Assembly (NCBI GenBank): GCA_005888465.1
Contig: VAYJ01000034.1
Span: 1 to 16,689 of the forward strand
DNA: 16,689 nt
Origin: Actinomycetota bacterium
GTDB taxonomy: Bacteria > Actinomycetota > UBA4738
Direction of reading: 5' to 3'
Of this stretch, positions 1 through 7,055 are shown piece after piece (the stretch's first letter is position 1; every line of letters starts with the position of its first letter). The notes under the pieces are model-generated. The model was not told the origin of the DNA. It ran no database searches and was given only the letters and a program-made list of their open reading frames with translations. The translations under genes were made by a program, and so were the position numbers.

Positions 1-480
1 GAGCTCCTGGCCGCGCTCGAGAAGACGGACGGCTTCATCGTCATCACGTATCCCAATGCCGACACGGCGGGGCGGCTCATCATCGAGCGGATCGAGGAGT
101 TCGCGGGGCGCCATCCGCGGCGCTGCCGGCTCGCCAAGAGCCTGGGCGAGCGGCTCTATCTCTCGCTGCTGCGCCACGCCGACCTCATGATCGGCAATTC
201 CTCGAGTGGGCTCATCGAGGCGCCCACCTTCGGGCTGCCCGTGGTCAATGTGGGCTCGCGCCAGCGCGGACGGCTCCGGGGGGCCAACGTGATCGACGTC
301 GAGCCTTTGCGCGAGGACATCTTGCGGGGCATCGAGGCGGCCCAGGCGCTCCCCTTCCGCGTCCGGGCCCGCGCGGCCGCCAATCCCTACGGTGACGGCC
401 ACGCCGCGCCGCGCATCGTCGAGATCTTACGATCGGTCCCGATAGACGTCCGGCTCGTCCAGAAGCGGTTCGGCGAATGA
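1..480 (+). CDS. UDP-N-acetylglucosamine 2-epimerase, NeuC/LegG type (3' part, truncated by window start)
   Basis: The frame is open from base 1 to the TGA at 478-480, giving the last 159 residues; the start lies upstream of the window. The visible part is the C-terminal Rossmann half of the WecB/NeuC epimerase family (GT-B fold). Recognisable signatures are TYPNAD about residue 16, GNSSSGLIEAP about residue 64 (family UDP-binding loop with a conserved Glu), and PVVNVGSRQRGR about residue 80. The TYPNAD-AGR form is closer to hydrolysing NeuC/LegG-type enzymes, which release ManNAc-type sugars from UDP-sugars, than to the non-hydrolysing WecB type; the subtype is inferred from motif memory only. 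The stop overlaps the next start (ATGA, 477-480), so the two genes are probably translationally coupled. A WbpI-like enzyme (UDP-2,3-diamino-uronate epimerase) remains possible because the N-terminal half is not visible. Confidence 0.85.
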   Translation, partial: ELLAALEKTDGFIVITYPNADTAGRLIIERIEEFAGRHPRRCRLAKSLGERLYLSLLRHADLMIGNSSSGLIEAPTFGLPVVNVGSRQRGRLRGANVIDVEPLREDILRGIEAAQALPFRVRARAAANPYGDGHAAPRIVEILRSVPIDVRLVQKRFGE

Positions 481-2072
481 CTCGAATCGCCACGGCGGTT
501 CGCCATGACATGTCGCGCCGGGCTTTCCGCGCCTCGTGCGGCGTCATCGTGCTCCTTTATCTCGGGCTCGGGCTCTTCTACTCGCGCACCCTTATCAGCT
601 GGGACGACGAGTCGTCTTTCCTCGCTCTCGGCGAGATGGCGATCACCGGACAGGTGGCGTTGTTCCAGGACGAGATGACGGGTCAACGGATGCCGCTGCC
701 CTTCTACGTGCTCGGTGCCTCGCAGATCGTGTTCGGCCGAAACCTGTGGGTGGCCCGGTTGGTGTCGCTGGCCCTTGGTGTCGGTGTACTGGCTGTCACG
801 GTGGCCGTGGCGCGTCTCCTGGGGGGCGACCGGGCGGGAGTCCTGGCGGGGCTTCTCGTCGCGACGCAGGGCGCGGTCGTCGGGTACTATGCGACCGCGA
901 CGTATCAATCTCTCACCGCCCTCATCCTCATGGCGGCGGTCTGGGTGATGCTGAAGGACACATTGCCGTGGCGCGCGGCCCTCGGGATGGCGGCGGCGTC
1001 GCTGCTCTTCCTGACCCGCACCAACCTGTTCCCCGCACTGCCGTTCTTCTTCGTGTGGGCACTCTGGCTATCGCGAAGCGCGGGCGAGCGCGCGGCGGTG
1101 GTGGTGGCCGCGGGTATTCTACCTGCCGCCTTCTTCCTCTCGGACCCGACGCACCTCAAGCTCCTCGCGCACGTGCCGCTGCTCCGGCGGTTCGTGGCGC
1201 CGCTCGGCTACCGCTCCATCCTCGAGTTTTCCGCGGTGCGGGAGGCCGATCTCGACGACCAGCTCTGGGCGGTGCTCCTCTTCGCTCGGCGCTACGAGTC
1301 CTGGGCCGTGGCCGGGGCTGGTGTTGCGGCCGGGGCCGCCCTCGTCGCCCGCCGCCACGGCATCCGCCCCGTGCTCGCGTGGCCGCGCGAGCTGTGGATT
1401 CTGACCTCGCTGTGGGTCTGGCTCCTTCTCTGGCACTTCGTGATGTGGCGTGTCAACTTCAAGATCGTGGCGGCATACTTTCCGAGCTTCGCGCCTCTCC
1501 TGGCCGTCATGCTGGGCGTGGGATTCGCGGCCCTTCTCCGCCGGGACGATCTCGGGCGTCTCGGCCGAGGCGTGGCGCTGGCGACGTTGGCCGTAGCGCT
1601 GACGGTTTCGGTCGGGTTCGTGCGCCATCCACTCATGCCGCGCCCTATTCCGGTACCCTTCTTCGGAGATTCGATTCAGCAGGTGGACCGGGCCGCGCGT
1701 GACCTCGGAGCGCTCGTGCCGGCTGGCTCGCCCGTGTTTCTGTTCGCGCAGCCCATGCCCGCTTACCTCGCCAGGGTGCGGCCCTACCTGCAGCAGATCA
1801 TGTCTCCGGGTGGCACGCTGGCGCCGGAATCCGTCGACCCCACGGTCGCCCGGCGAAATGGGGTCTGGGGAATCGCCGACGTCGATCGCTGGCTGGGTCG
1901 GGAGGCGGCGTTCGCGATCATCGCGCCGCATTTCCTGGTCGCTCTCTCTGATGCCCGCCCGGAGAGCGTTCAGCGCATGCGAGAGCTCCTGACGGAGCGC
2001 TTTGAGCGCATCGGACGGATCGGGGGAGGGGTATTCCCACCCTCCGACGTCTACCGTCGGATACGGTCATGA
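477..2072 (+). CDS. ArnT/PMT-like GT-C membrane glycosyltransferase
   Basis: 531 residues, largely hydrophobic, with many predicted membrane helices, the first at about residues 22-36. SWDDES at residues 41-46 sits in the first periplasmic loop, where the ArnT/PMT/GT39-GT83 superfamily carries its catalytic acidic pair (D43, D44 or E45 here). It is followed by the typical MPLPFYVLGASQIVFGRN stretch and WVARLVSLALG. Such enzymes move a sugar from an undecaprenyl-phosphate-sugar donor to a lipid or protein acceptor on the outer face of the inner membrane. The ATG at 477 overlaps the upstream TGA; an alternative ATG at 510 would remove 11 residues. This is the last gene before the intergenic promoter, so it probably ends the upstream transcript. 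Donor and acceptor cannot be told from sequence. Confidence 0.8.
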   Translation: MTRIATAVRHDMSRRAFRASCGVIVLLYLGLGLFYSRTLISWDDESSFLALGEMAITGQVALFQDEMTGQRMPLPFYVLGASQIVFGRNLWVARLVSLALGVGVLAVTVAVARLLGGDRAGVLAGLLVATQGAVVGYYATATYQSLTALILMAAVWVMLKDTLPWRAALGMAAASLLFLTRTNLFPALPFFFVWALWLSRSAGERAAVVVAAGILPAAFFLSDPTHLKLLAHVPLLRRFVAPLGYRSILEFSAVREADLDDQLWAVLLFARRYESWAVAGAGVAAGAALVARRHGIRPVLAWPRELWILTSLWVWLLLWHFVMWRVNFKIVAAYFPSFAPLLAVMLGVGFAALLRRDDLGRLGRGVALATLAVALTVSVGFVRHPLMPRPIPVPFFGDSIQQVDRAARDLGALVPAGSPVFLFAQPMPAYLARVRPYLQQIMSPGGTLAPESVDPTVARRNGVWGIADVDRWLGREAAFAIIAPHFLVALSDARPESVQRMRELLTERFERIGRIGGGVFPPSDVYRRIRS

Positions 2073-2083
2073 GGGCCTTTTTT
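2040..2083 (+). terminator. weak candidate terminator at the end of the upstream transcript
   Basis: CCGACG (2044-2049) and CGTCGG (2055-2060) form a perfect 6-bp stem with a 5-nt loop. An outer CCCTC (2040-2044) can pair with GAGGG (2071-2075), followed by T6 at 2078-2083. The inner stem lies in the last codons of the glycosyltransferase gene and is 17 nt from the T tract, so this is not a canonical intrinsic terminator. Confidence 0.25.
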
Positions 2084-2095
2084 CGTCGGCGAGCT

Positions 2096-2123
2096 TTGTG
2101 AAGCGCATCGTAACCGCTATAAT
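2096..2123 (+). promoter_or_regulatory. sigma70-type promoter for the 16-gene operon
   Basis: A -35 TTGTGA (2096-2101) is followed by a 16-nt spacer and a perfect -10 TATAAT (2118-2123), in the only sizeable gap between the upstream glycosyltransferase and the aminotransferase. In DNA this GC-rich an exact TATAAT at good spacing is notable. The predicted transcription start is near 2130, leaving a leader of about 47 nt before the chosen GTG. The -10 box overlaps an in-frame TTG (2123), which rules that TTG out as the start if this promoter is used. Confidence 0.65.
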
Positions 2124-2155
2124 TGCCGGTGTTTCCCGCGCGGCGTACCACCGTC

Positions 2156-2165
2156 AAGAGAGGGG
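2156..2165 (+). promoter_or_regulatory. ribosome binding site that supports the GTG start at 2177
   Basis: The purine-rich run AAGAGAGGGG ends 11 nt before the GTG at 2177. The other in-frame candidates (TTG 2189, GTG 2192) have no comparable Shine-Dalgarno at normal distance. Confidence 0.45.
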
Positions 2166-2176
2166 TGCCTAGGGTA

Positions 2177-3301
2177 GTGTCCACTTCGTTGGTGCGAGTA
2201 CCGTTCGTGGCGCTGCATCTCCAGCATCGCGCCGTCAGGGCGCAGCTTCTGGCGGCCGTCGACCGGGTTTTCGAGCATGGGCAATACGTGCTGGGGCCCG
2301 AGGTGGAGGAGTTCGAGAGCCGCTTTGCCTCGCTATGCGGTGTACCGTTCGCGGTCGGCATGTCGGACGGTACCCACGCGCTTCTTCTTGCCCTCCGCGC
2401 CCTCGGGATCGGAGCGGGCGACGAAGTGATCACGGCGCCCAACTCGTTCCTTGCGAGCGCCGCTTCCATCGCGCTCGCGGGAGCGCGGCCTGTCTTTGCC
2501 GACGTACGCGATGATCTCAATCTCGACCCCGAGCAGGTAGCCGCCGCGGTGTCGCCCAGCACCCGTGCCATCATGCCGGTCCATCTCACGGGGCGGCCCG
2601 CTGACATGAAGAGGATCGGCGCCATTGCCGAGCGCCACGGTCTTCATGTCGTGGAGGACGCCGCCCAGGCCGTCGGGGCCACCCTCGACGGTCAAGCGGT
2701 CGGCAGCTTCGGGGCGGCGGGTTGCTTCAGCCTCCATCCGCTCAAGAACCTGGCGGCCTGCGGCGACGCGGGGGTTGTCACCACCTCGGACAGGAAGCTC
2801 GCCGACGCTTTGCGGGTGGAGCGCAATCACGGCCTTCGGGGCCGGGATGATTGCGGCGCCTGGGGCTACAATGCGCGGCTCGACACCCTGCAGGCGGCAC
2901 TGCTCAACGAGAAGCTGCCCTATCTCGGGCGCTGGACCGCGGCCAAGCGCCAGATCGCCGCGCGCTATCGCGACGCGCTCGGCGATGCCGTCGCCGTGCC
3001 CGAAGACGGACCCGGGGAGCATGCCGTCTATCAGACCTTCGTCATCCGCGCCGATCGGCGCGACGATCTCCAGCGGCATCTGGCCGCGCGAGGCGTCGAC
3101 TCCAAGGTTCACTATCCGACCCCGCTTCACCTCCAGGAAGCCGCGGCCGAGCTCGGCTACAAGCGCGGGGATTTCCCGGTGACCGAGCGTCTGGCCACCG
3201 AGATCCTGAGCCTGCCGATCTATCCAGAGCTCACGGAGGCGCAGCAGGACGCCGTGGTCGACGGCGTGCTGTCCTTCTACGGAAGGCGAGCCCGGCGGTG
3301 A
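2177..3301 (+). CDS. DegT/DnrJ/EryC1/StrS family PLP-dependent sugar aminotransferase (copy 1)
   Basis: 374 residues from the GTG at 2177, close to the usual 360-400 of the family. It transfers an amino group, usually from glutamate, to a keto group on a nucleotide sugar. Fold-type I PLP features are visible: SDGTHALLLAL (phosphate-binding loop), VEDAAQA with D161 contacting the PLP nitrogen, and SLHPLKNL with K190 as the Schiff-base lysine. GDAG after the lysine and the YNARLDTLQAALL motif resemble the QdtB/DesV/EryC1 branch, which aminates mostly at C3 but not exclusively. The frame stays open back to a TTG at 2123, but that codon lies inside the -10 box; alignment with the downstream copy, which begins MRVPY, supports a start between 2177 and 2192. 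It is the first gene of the operon, and its TGA overlaps the next ATG by one base. Confidence 0.88.
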   Translation: MSTSLVRVPFVALHLQHRAVRAQLLAAVDRVFEHGQYVLGPEVEEFESRFASLCGVPFAVGMSDGTHALLLALRALGIGAGDEVITAPNSFLASAASIALAGARPVFADVRDDLNLDPEQVAAAVSPSTRAIMPVHLTGRPADMKRIGAIAERHGLHVVEDAAQAVGATLDGQAVGSFGAAGCFSLHPLKNLAACGDAGVVTTSDRKLADALRVERNHGLRGRDDCGAWGYNARLDTLQAALLNEKLPYLGRWTAAKRQIAARYRDALGDAVAVPEDGPGEHAVYQTFVIRADRRDDLQRHLAARGVDSKVHYPTPLHLQEAAAELGYKRGDFPVTERLATEILSLPIYPELTEAQQDAVVDGVLSFYGRRARR

Positions 3302-4404
3302 TGCGGGTTCCGTACTCGTATCTCGACCGCCAGTTCGCCGAGCCCGATGCCATCCTCGCCGACATCCGGGAGCTCGTGCGCCGCGGCGATTACACTCTCG
3401 GGGCCGCGGTCGGCGAGTTCGAGGAGCGCTACGCGCGCATGCTGGGAGCTCGGCATGCCATCGGGGTCGGCTCAGGCACCGAGGCGCTCACGCTGGCGCT
3501 ACAGGCGGTCGGGGTGCGGCCGGGCGACGAGGTGGTGACGGCCCCCAATACCTTCATTGCCAGCGTCGGCGCCATCGTGGCGGCCGGCGCAAGGCCGGTG
3601 TTTGTGGATGTCAACGCCGAGCACAACATCGACGCTGCCCTCATCGAGCGCGCCGTCACGCCCAGGACGCGCGCGCTCATGCCGGTGCATCTCTCCGGCA
3701 ATCCCGTCGACATGGCGGCCATCGTCGAGATCGCGCAGCGGCGGCGCGTGCCGATCGTCGAGGATGCCTGCCAGGCTTTCACGGCCGCCATCGGGGGCCG
3801 CGCGGTCGGCACCTTCGGTGAGGCTGCCGGCTTCAGCCTGCATCCGCTCAAACCGCTCAATGTCTGGGGCGATGCCGGGATGATCGTGACCGACTCTGAC
3901 ACCCTGGCCGATCATCTACGTCTGCGTCGAAATCACGGGCTTCGCGACCGGGACACCGTCGAGATCTTCGGCGTGAACAGCCGGCTCGACACGCTGCAGG
4001 CTCTCGTTGGCCTGCATCTGCTGGATACCACGGGGGCGGTGACGGAGCGCCGGATCGGGCACGCGCGGCGCCTCGACGCCGGACTCGCGCCGCTCGCGCC
4101 GCACATCACGGTGCCTCCGCGTCGACCGGGGGTCCGCCACGCGTACCTGACCTACGTGGTCCAGGCGCAGGACCGCGACGGACTGGTCCGGTTTCTTGTC
4201 GAGCGCGGCGTCGAAGCGAAGGTGCACTATCCGGTGCCCGTCCATCTGCAGCCGGCCGCCAAGGACCTGGGCTACAAGCCTGGGGACTTCCCCGTTTGCG
4301 AGCGGCAGGCCCGCGAGATCGTCACGCTCCCGGCCCACCAGCATCTGACCTTCGATCAGCTCGACTACGTCGTGGAGCAGGTGACGGAGTTCTACTCGCG
4401 ATGA
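3301..4404 (+). CDS. DegT/DnrJ/EryC1/StrS family PLP-dependent sugar aminotransferase (copy 2)
   Basis: 367 residues from the ATG at 3301, which shares one base with the previous TGA. It is clearly paralogous to copy 1: roughly half the residues match by eye over the whole length. PLP features are kept: GSGTEALTLAL, VEDACQA with D155, SLHPLKPL with K184, then GDAG and VNSRLDTLQAL. Both catalytic residues are present, so both copies look active. Differences lie in the substrate-facing segments after the lysine (NLAAC in copy 1, PLNVW in copy 2) and in the final third, suggesting distinct keto-sugar substrates or a heterodimer rather than plain redundancy. The stop overlaps the E1 alpha start (ATGA at 4401-4404). 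Which carbon it aminates is unknown. Confidence 0.88.
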   Translation: MRVPYSYLDRQFAEPDAILADIRELVRRGDYTLGAAVGEFEERYARMLGARHAIGVGSGTEALTLALQAVGVRPGDEVVTAPNTFIASVGAIVAAGARPVFVDVNAEHNIDAALIERAVTPRTRALMPVHLSGNPVDMAAIVEIAQRRRVPIVEDACQAFTAAIGGRAVGTFGEAAGFSLHPLKPLNVWGDAGMIVTDSDTLADHLRLRRNHGLRDRDTVEIFGVNSRLDTLQALVGLHLLDTTGAVTERRIGHARRLDAGLAPLAPHITVPPRRPGVRHAYLTYVVQAQDRDGLVRFLVERGVEAKVHYPVPVHLQPAAKDLGYKPGDFPVCERQAREIVTLPAHQHLTFDQLDYVVEQVTEFYSR

Positions 4405-5339
4405 GCCTCGAGCGCTCGCTTTACGAGGCCATGCTTCGGATGCGAATGGTCGAGGAGACGATCGCGGCGATCTATCCGGATCGGGAGATCCGCTCGCCGA
4501 CCCATCTCTACATTGGACAGGAAGGGGTTGCCGCCGGCGTCTGCGCCGCGCTCGGGCGACAGGACGTGGTGGCGGCGAACTATCGCTCGCACGGCTGGTA
4601 TCTCGCCAAGGGCGGGAGTCTACGCGCCATGGTCGATGAGCTGTTCGGCCGCGCCACCGGCTGTAGCGGAGGCTGGGGTGGCTCCATGCACCTGATCGAC
4701 GTTGACGCCGGGGTCATGGGCACCTCGGCCATCGTGGGAGGCGGGATGTCCCATGCCGTGGGCAGCGCTCTCGCCGACCGCATCCTGGGACGGGCCCAGG
4801 TCTCCGTCGCCGTCTTCGGCGACGGCGCCGTCGAAGAGGGGCCGTGGCACGAGTGCCTCAACTTCGCCTCCCTCAAGCGGCTGCCCGTCGTCTTTGTCTG
4901 CGAGAACAATCTCTGGGCCGCTTTCTCGCCTCTCAAGGATCGCCAGCCGCCCGTCGAGATCCATGAGCGGATGAAGGCCTACGGGATCCCGTCCGAGCTC
5001 GTGGACGGAAATGACGCCCTCGCCGTGCACCGCGCGGCCGCCGTCGCCGCCGACCGCGCGCGGCGCGGCCACGGGCCGAGCCTGATCGAGTGCTCCACCT
5101 ATCGCTGGCTCGAGCATTGCGGTCCCAATGATGATGTGGCGCAAGGCTTCCGCCCCGCCGAGGAGCTAGAGGGCTGGAAGGCGCGCTGCCCGATCCTGCG
5201 CATGCGTTCCCTCGTGACCGATGAGGAGGACCGCAGTATCCGGGCGGCGGTCATGCGCGAGATCGAGGACGCCCTTGCCCACGCCCGACGGGCGCCCTGG
5301 CCTGAGCCCTCCTGGAAGCCGGCCTACTATGAAGTTTAG
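4401..5339 (+). CDS. TPP-dependent 2-oxoacid dehydrogenase-type E1 component, alpha subunit
   Basis: 312 residues, typical of stand-alone E1 alpha subunits (PDH/acetoin dehydrogenase type, about 320-360). The thiamine-diphosphate motif is complete: GDG at 140-142, about 27 residues, then NN at 169-170 within CENNLWA. Other hallmarks are THLYIGQEGVAAG near residue 34, the YRSHGWYLAKG segment near 60 and GGWGGSMHL near 91. Such enzymes decarboxylate a 2-oxoacid, usually pyruvate, to a TPP-bound hydroxyalkyl group. The beta subunit follows with an 11-nt overlap, but no lipoyl E2 or E3 gene is present anywhere in the window. In a glycan operon this points to carboligation onto a sugar ketone, as proposed for AviB1/AviB2, rather than acyl-CoA production. 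That role is inference; the family call is firm. Confidence 0.9.
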   Translation: MSLERSLYEAMLRMRMVEETIAAIYPDREIRSPTHLYIGQEGVAAGVCAALGRQDVVAANYRSHGWYLAKGGSLRAMVDELFGRATGCSGGWGGSMHLIDVDAGVMGTSAIVGGGMSHAVGSALADRILGRAQVSVAVFGDGAVEEGPWHECLNFASLKRLPVVFVCENNLWAAFSPLKDRQPPVEIHERMKAYGIPSELVDGNDALAVHRAAAVAADRARRGHGPSLIECSTYRWLEHCGPNDDVAQGFRPAEELEGWKARCPILRMRSLVTDEEDRSIRAAVMREIEDALAHARRAPWPEPSWKPAYYEV

Positions 5340-6351
5340 GGAAGCCGTGCGCGCTGCGACGGTCGAGGTGATGAGAAAAGACGCGCGCGTCTTCGTGTTG
5401 GGAATAGGCGTTCCGGACGTCAAGGGCATTTTCGGCACCACGGTGGGGCTGGCGGACGAATTCGGAGCCGACCGCGCCTTCGACATCCCGCTCTCCGAGA
5501 GCGCCGTCACCGGTATCTGCGTCGGTGCCACCTTCCGCGGCCTGCGGCCGATCTTCGTCCACCAGCGCATCGACTTCACCATGCTGACCATGGACCAGAT
5601 CGTGAATCACGCGGCCAAGTGGCGCGCCATGTTCCACGGCGCTCATCCAGTCCCGCTGGTGATCCGCGCCATCGTGGGGCGCGGCTGGGGCAACGGTCCC
5701 CAGCACACCCAGAGCCATCACGGCACGTTCGCGCACATCCCGGGGCTCAAGGTCGTGGTGCCCGCCACGCCCCACGACGCCAAGGGCCTCCTGATCGCGG
5801 CGGTGGAAGATGACGATCCCGTGATCTATATCGAGCACCGCTGGCTACACGAAGAGGACGGCGAGGTGCCGGACGGCTACTACGAAGTGCCGATCGGCAA
5901 GGCCGCCGTCGTGCGCGCGGGGAACGATGTCACGGTGGCGGCGGTAGGTCCGTACGTCGGGGAAGCGCTCAAGGCCGCCGGCGCGCTGGCCGGCGAGGGC
6001 GTCTCGGCCGAGGTCCTCGATCTCCGCACTCTGCGGCCCCTCGACAGCGAGACGCTGCTGGCCTCCGTTCGCCGCACGGGGCGGCTGGTCGTGGCCGATG
6101 CCGACTGGGGGCCGTGCGGCGTGTCGGCTGAGCTCCTCGCCGTGACGGCCGAGCACGCCTTCGGCGCGCTGAAGGCGCCGCCCGTCCGGGTGACATGGCC
6201 CGATAGCCCCGTGCCTTCGAGCCAGGCCCTCGAGCCCGGCTTCTACCCCGGCGCGCGCCAGATCCACGCCGCCGTGCGGTACACGCTGAGTCGCGGCGCC
6301 TCCGCCGGGCTCGCCGGCTCGAGCACGAAACCTTTCGAGGGGCCGTTTTGA
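5329..6351 (+). CDS. TPP-dependent 2-oxoacid dehydrogenase-type E1 component, beta subunit
   Basis: 340 residues from the ATG at 5329, which begins 11 nt inside the alpha gene; earlier in-frame starts would run deep into that gene and precede the conserved MKFREAVRAATVEVM beginning. Motifs of the transketolase-like pyrimidine-binding domain are present: LSESAVTGICVGATFRGLRP with E57, the family Glu that activates TPP from the beta chain, and FTMLTMDQIVNHAAKWRAM near residue 84. The C-terminal transketolase domain begins near residue 205 (VTVAAVGPYVGEAL, VLDLRTLRPLD). Tandem overlapping alpha and beta genes imply a stoichiometric alpha2beta2 enzyme. The last 20 or so residues, rich in Gly, Ala and Ser, extend past the usual end of the family. 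The TGA overlaps the next TTG start. Confidence 0.9.
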   Translation: MKFREAVRAATVEVMRKDARVFVLGIGVPDVKGIFGTTVGLADEFGADRAFDIPLSESAVTGICVGATFRGLRPIFVHQRIDFTMLTMDQIVNHAAKWRAMFHGAHPVPLVIRAIVGRGWGNGPQHTQSHHGTFAHIPGLKVVVPATPHDAKGLLIAAVEDDDPVIYIEHRWLHEEDGEVPDGYYEVPIGKAAVVRAGNDVTVAAVGPYVGEALKAAGALAGEGVSAEVLDLRTLRPLDSETLLASVRRTGRLVVADADWGPCGVSAELLAVTAEHAFGALKAPPVRVTWPDSPVPSSQALEPGFYPGARQIHAAVRYTLSRGASAGLAGSSTKPFEGPF

Positions 6352-7055
6352 ACAGCCTGTCCGTCGTGATTCCTGCACGGAACGAGGAGGGCAATCTCGA
6401 AGCGTGCGTCGAGACCGTACTCGAGGCCCTCGAGGGCATCACGGAGGACTACGAGCTCATCATCGTCGACGACGGGAGCACGGACGGCACCGGGGCCCTC
6501 GCGGAGCGGCTTGTGACGAAGCTCCGAGGCGTGAAGGTCGTGCACAATGCGCCGGCTCTCGGCTTCGCGGCGGCCTATCGCCACGGCGCCGGTCTGGCCA
6601 GCAAGGCCTACGTGGCGCTCATCCCCGGAGACAACGAGATTCAGCCCTCCTCCGTGCGCGCCATCTTCGAGGCCATCGGCAAGGCGGACCTCGTGGTACC
6701 CTTCACGGTGAATCAGGACAGCCGCCCCTGGGTGCGCCAGCAGCTGTCCCGCACGTTCACGAACACCGTCAACTTCCTCTTCGGGTTCGATCTCCGTTAC
6801 TACCAGGGGCCGTGCATCTACCCGGCGGGCGTGCTCCGGACGCTCCGCGTGACCACGGGGGGCTTCGTCTTCCTCACGGAGATGCTCGTGCGCGCCCTCG
6901 CCGCCGGCTTTCGCCCGGTCGAGGTGCCCATGTATATCCAGGCGCGCCGGTTTGGCGCCTCCAGCGCCGTGACTACGCGCAATGTGGCCACGGCACTCAA
7001 GACGGTGGCGCGGCTCTTCTGGGACATCAAGGTGCGGCGGAGACCGCTCGGATGA
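6348..7055 (+). CDS. Family 2 glycosyltransferase (polyprenol-phosphate sugar synthase-like)
   Basis: 235 residues from TTG 6348, which overlaps the previous TGA (TTGA). The GT-A fold of family GT2 is clear: LSVVIPARNEEGNLE at the N-terminus, VDDGSTDGT with D41/D42 binding the nucleotide, and IPGDNEIQ with D95 at the usual metal-binding position (GDNE instead of a plain DxD). The size and absence of obvious C-terminal membrane helices fit a soluble or peripheral DPM1/ArnC-core-like enzyme that loads a sugar onto polyprenyl phosphate. This would be a natural partner for the GT-C enzyme at 477-2072, which needs such a donor. That pairing is inferred from context; direct transfer to a glycan acceptor is also possible. 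The gene ends in an ATGA overlap. Confidence 0.85.
   Translation: MNSLSVVIPARNEEGNLEACVETVLEALEGITEDYELIIVDDGSTDGTGALAERLVTKLRGVKVVHNAPALGFAAAYRHGAGLASKAYVALIPGDNEIQPSSVRAIFEAIGKADLVVPFTVNQDSRPWVRQQLSRTFTNTVNFLFGFDLRYYQGPCIYPAGVLRTLRVTTGGFVFLTEMLVRALAAGFRPVEVPMYIQARRFGASSAVTTRNVATALKTVARLFWDIKVRRRPLG

Noticed and set aside
1119..1931. 270-codon open frame on the - strand
   Set aside because: Antisense to the GT-C glycosyltransferase; low-complexity Arg/His/Glu composition and no recognisable motif.
2044..2060. Perfect hairpin CCGACG/CGTCGG as a stand-alone intrinsic terminator
   Set aside because: It lies inside the coding sequence and the T tract is 17 nt away; kept only as part of a low-confidence composite structure.
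2851..3300. In-frame upstream extension of the second aminotransferase
   Set aside because: The frame is open but Arg/Ala-rich and covers the end of the first aminotransferase; the conserved protein begins at ATG 3301.
6404..7051. In-frame upstream extension of the first extended SDR
   Set aside because: It overlaps the GT2 gene and has shadow-frame composition; the Rossmann motif begins right after ATG 7052.
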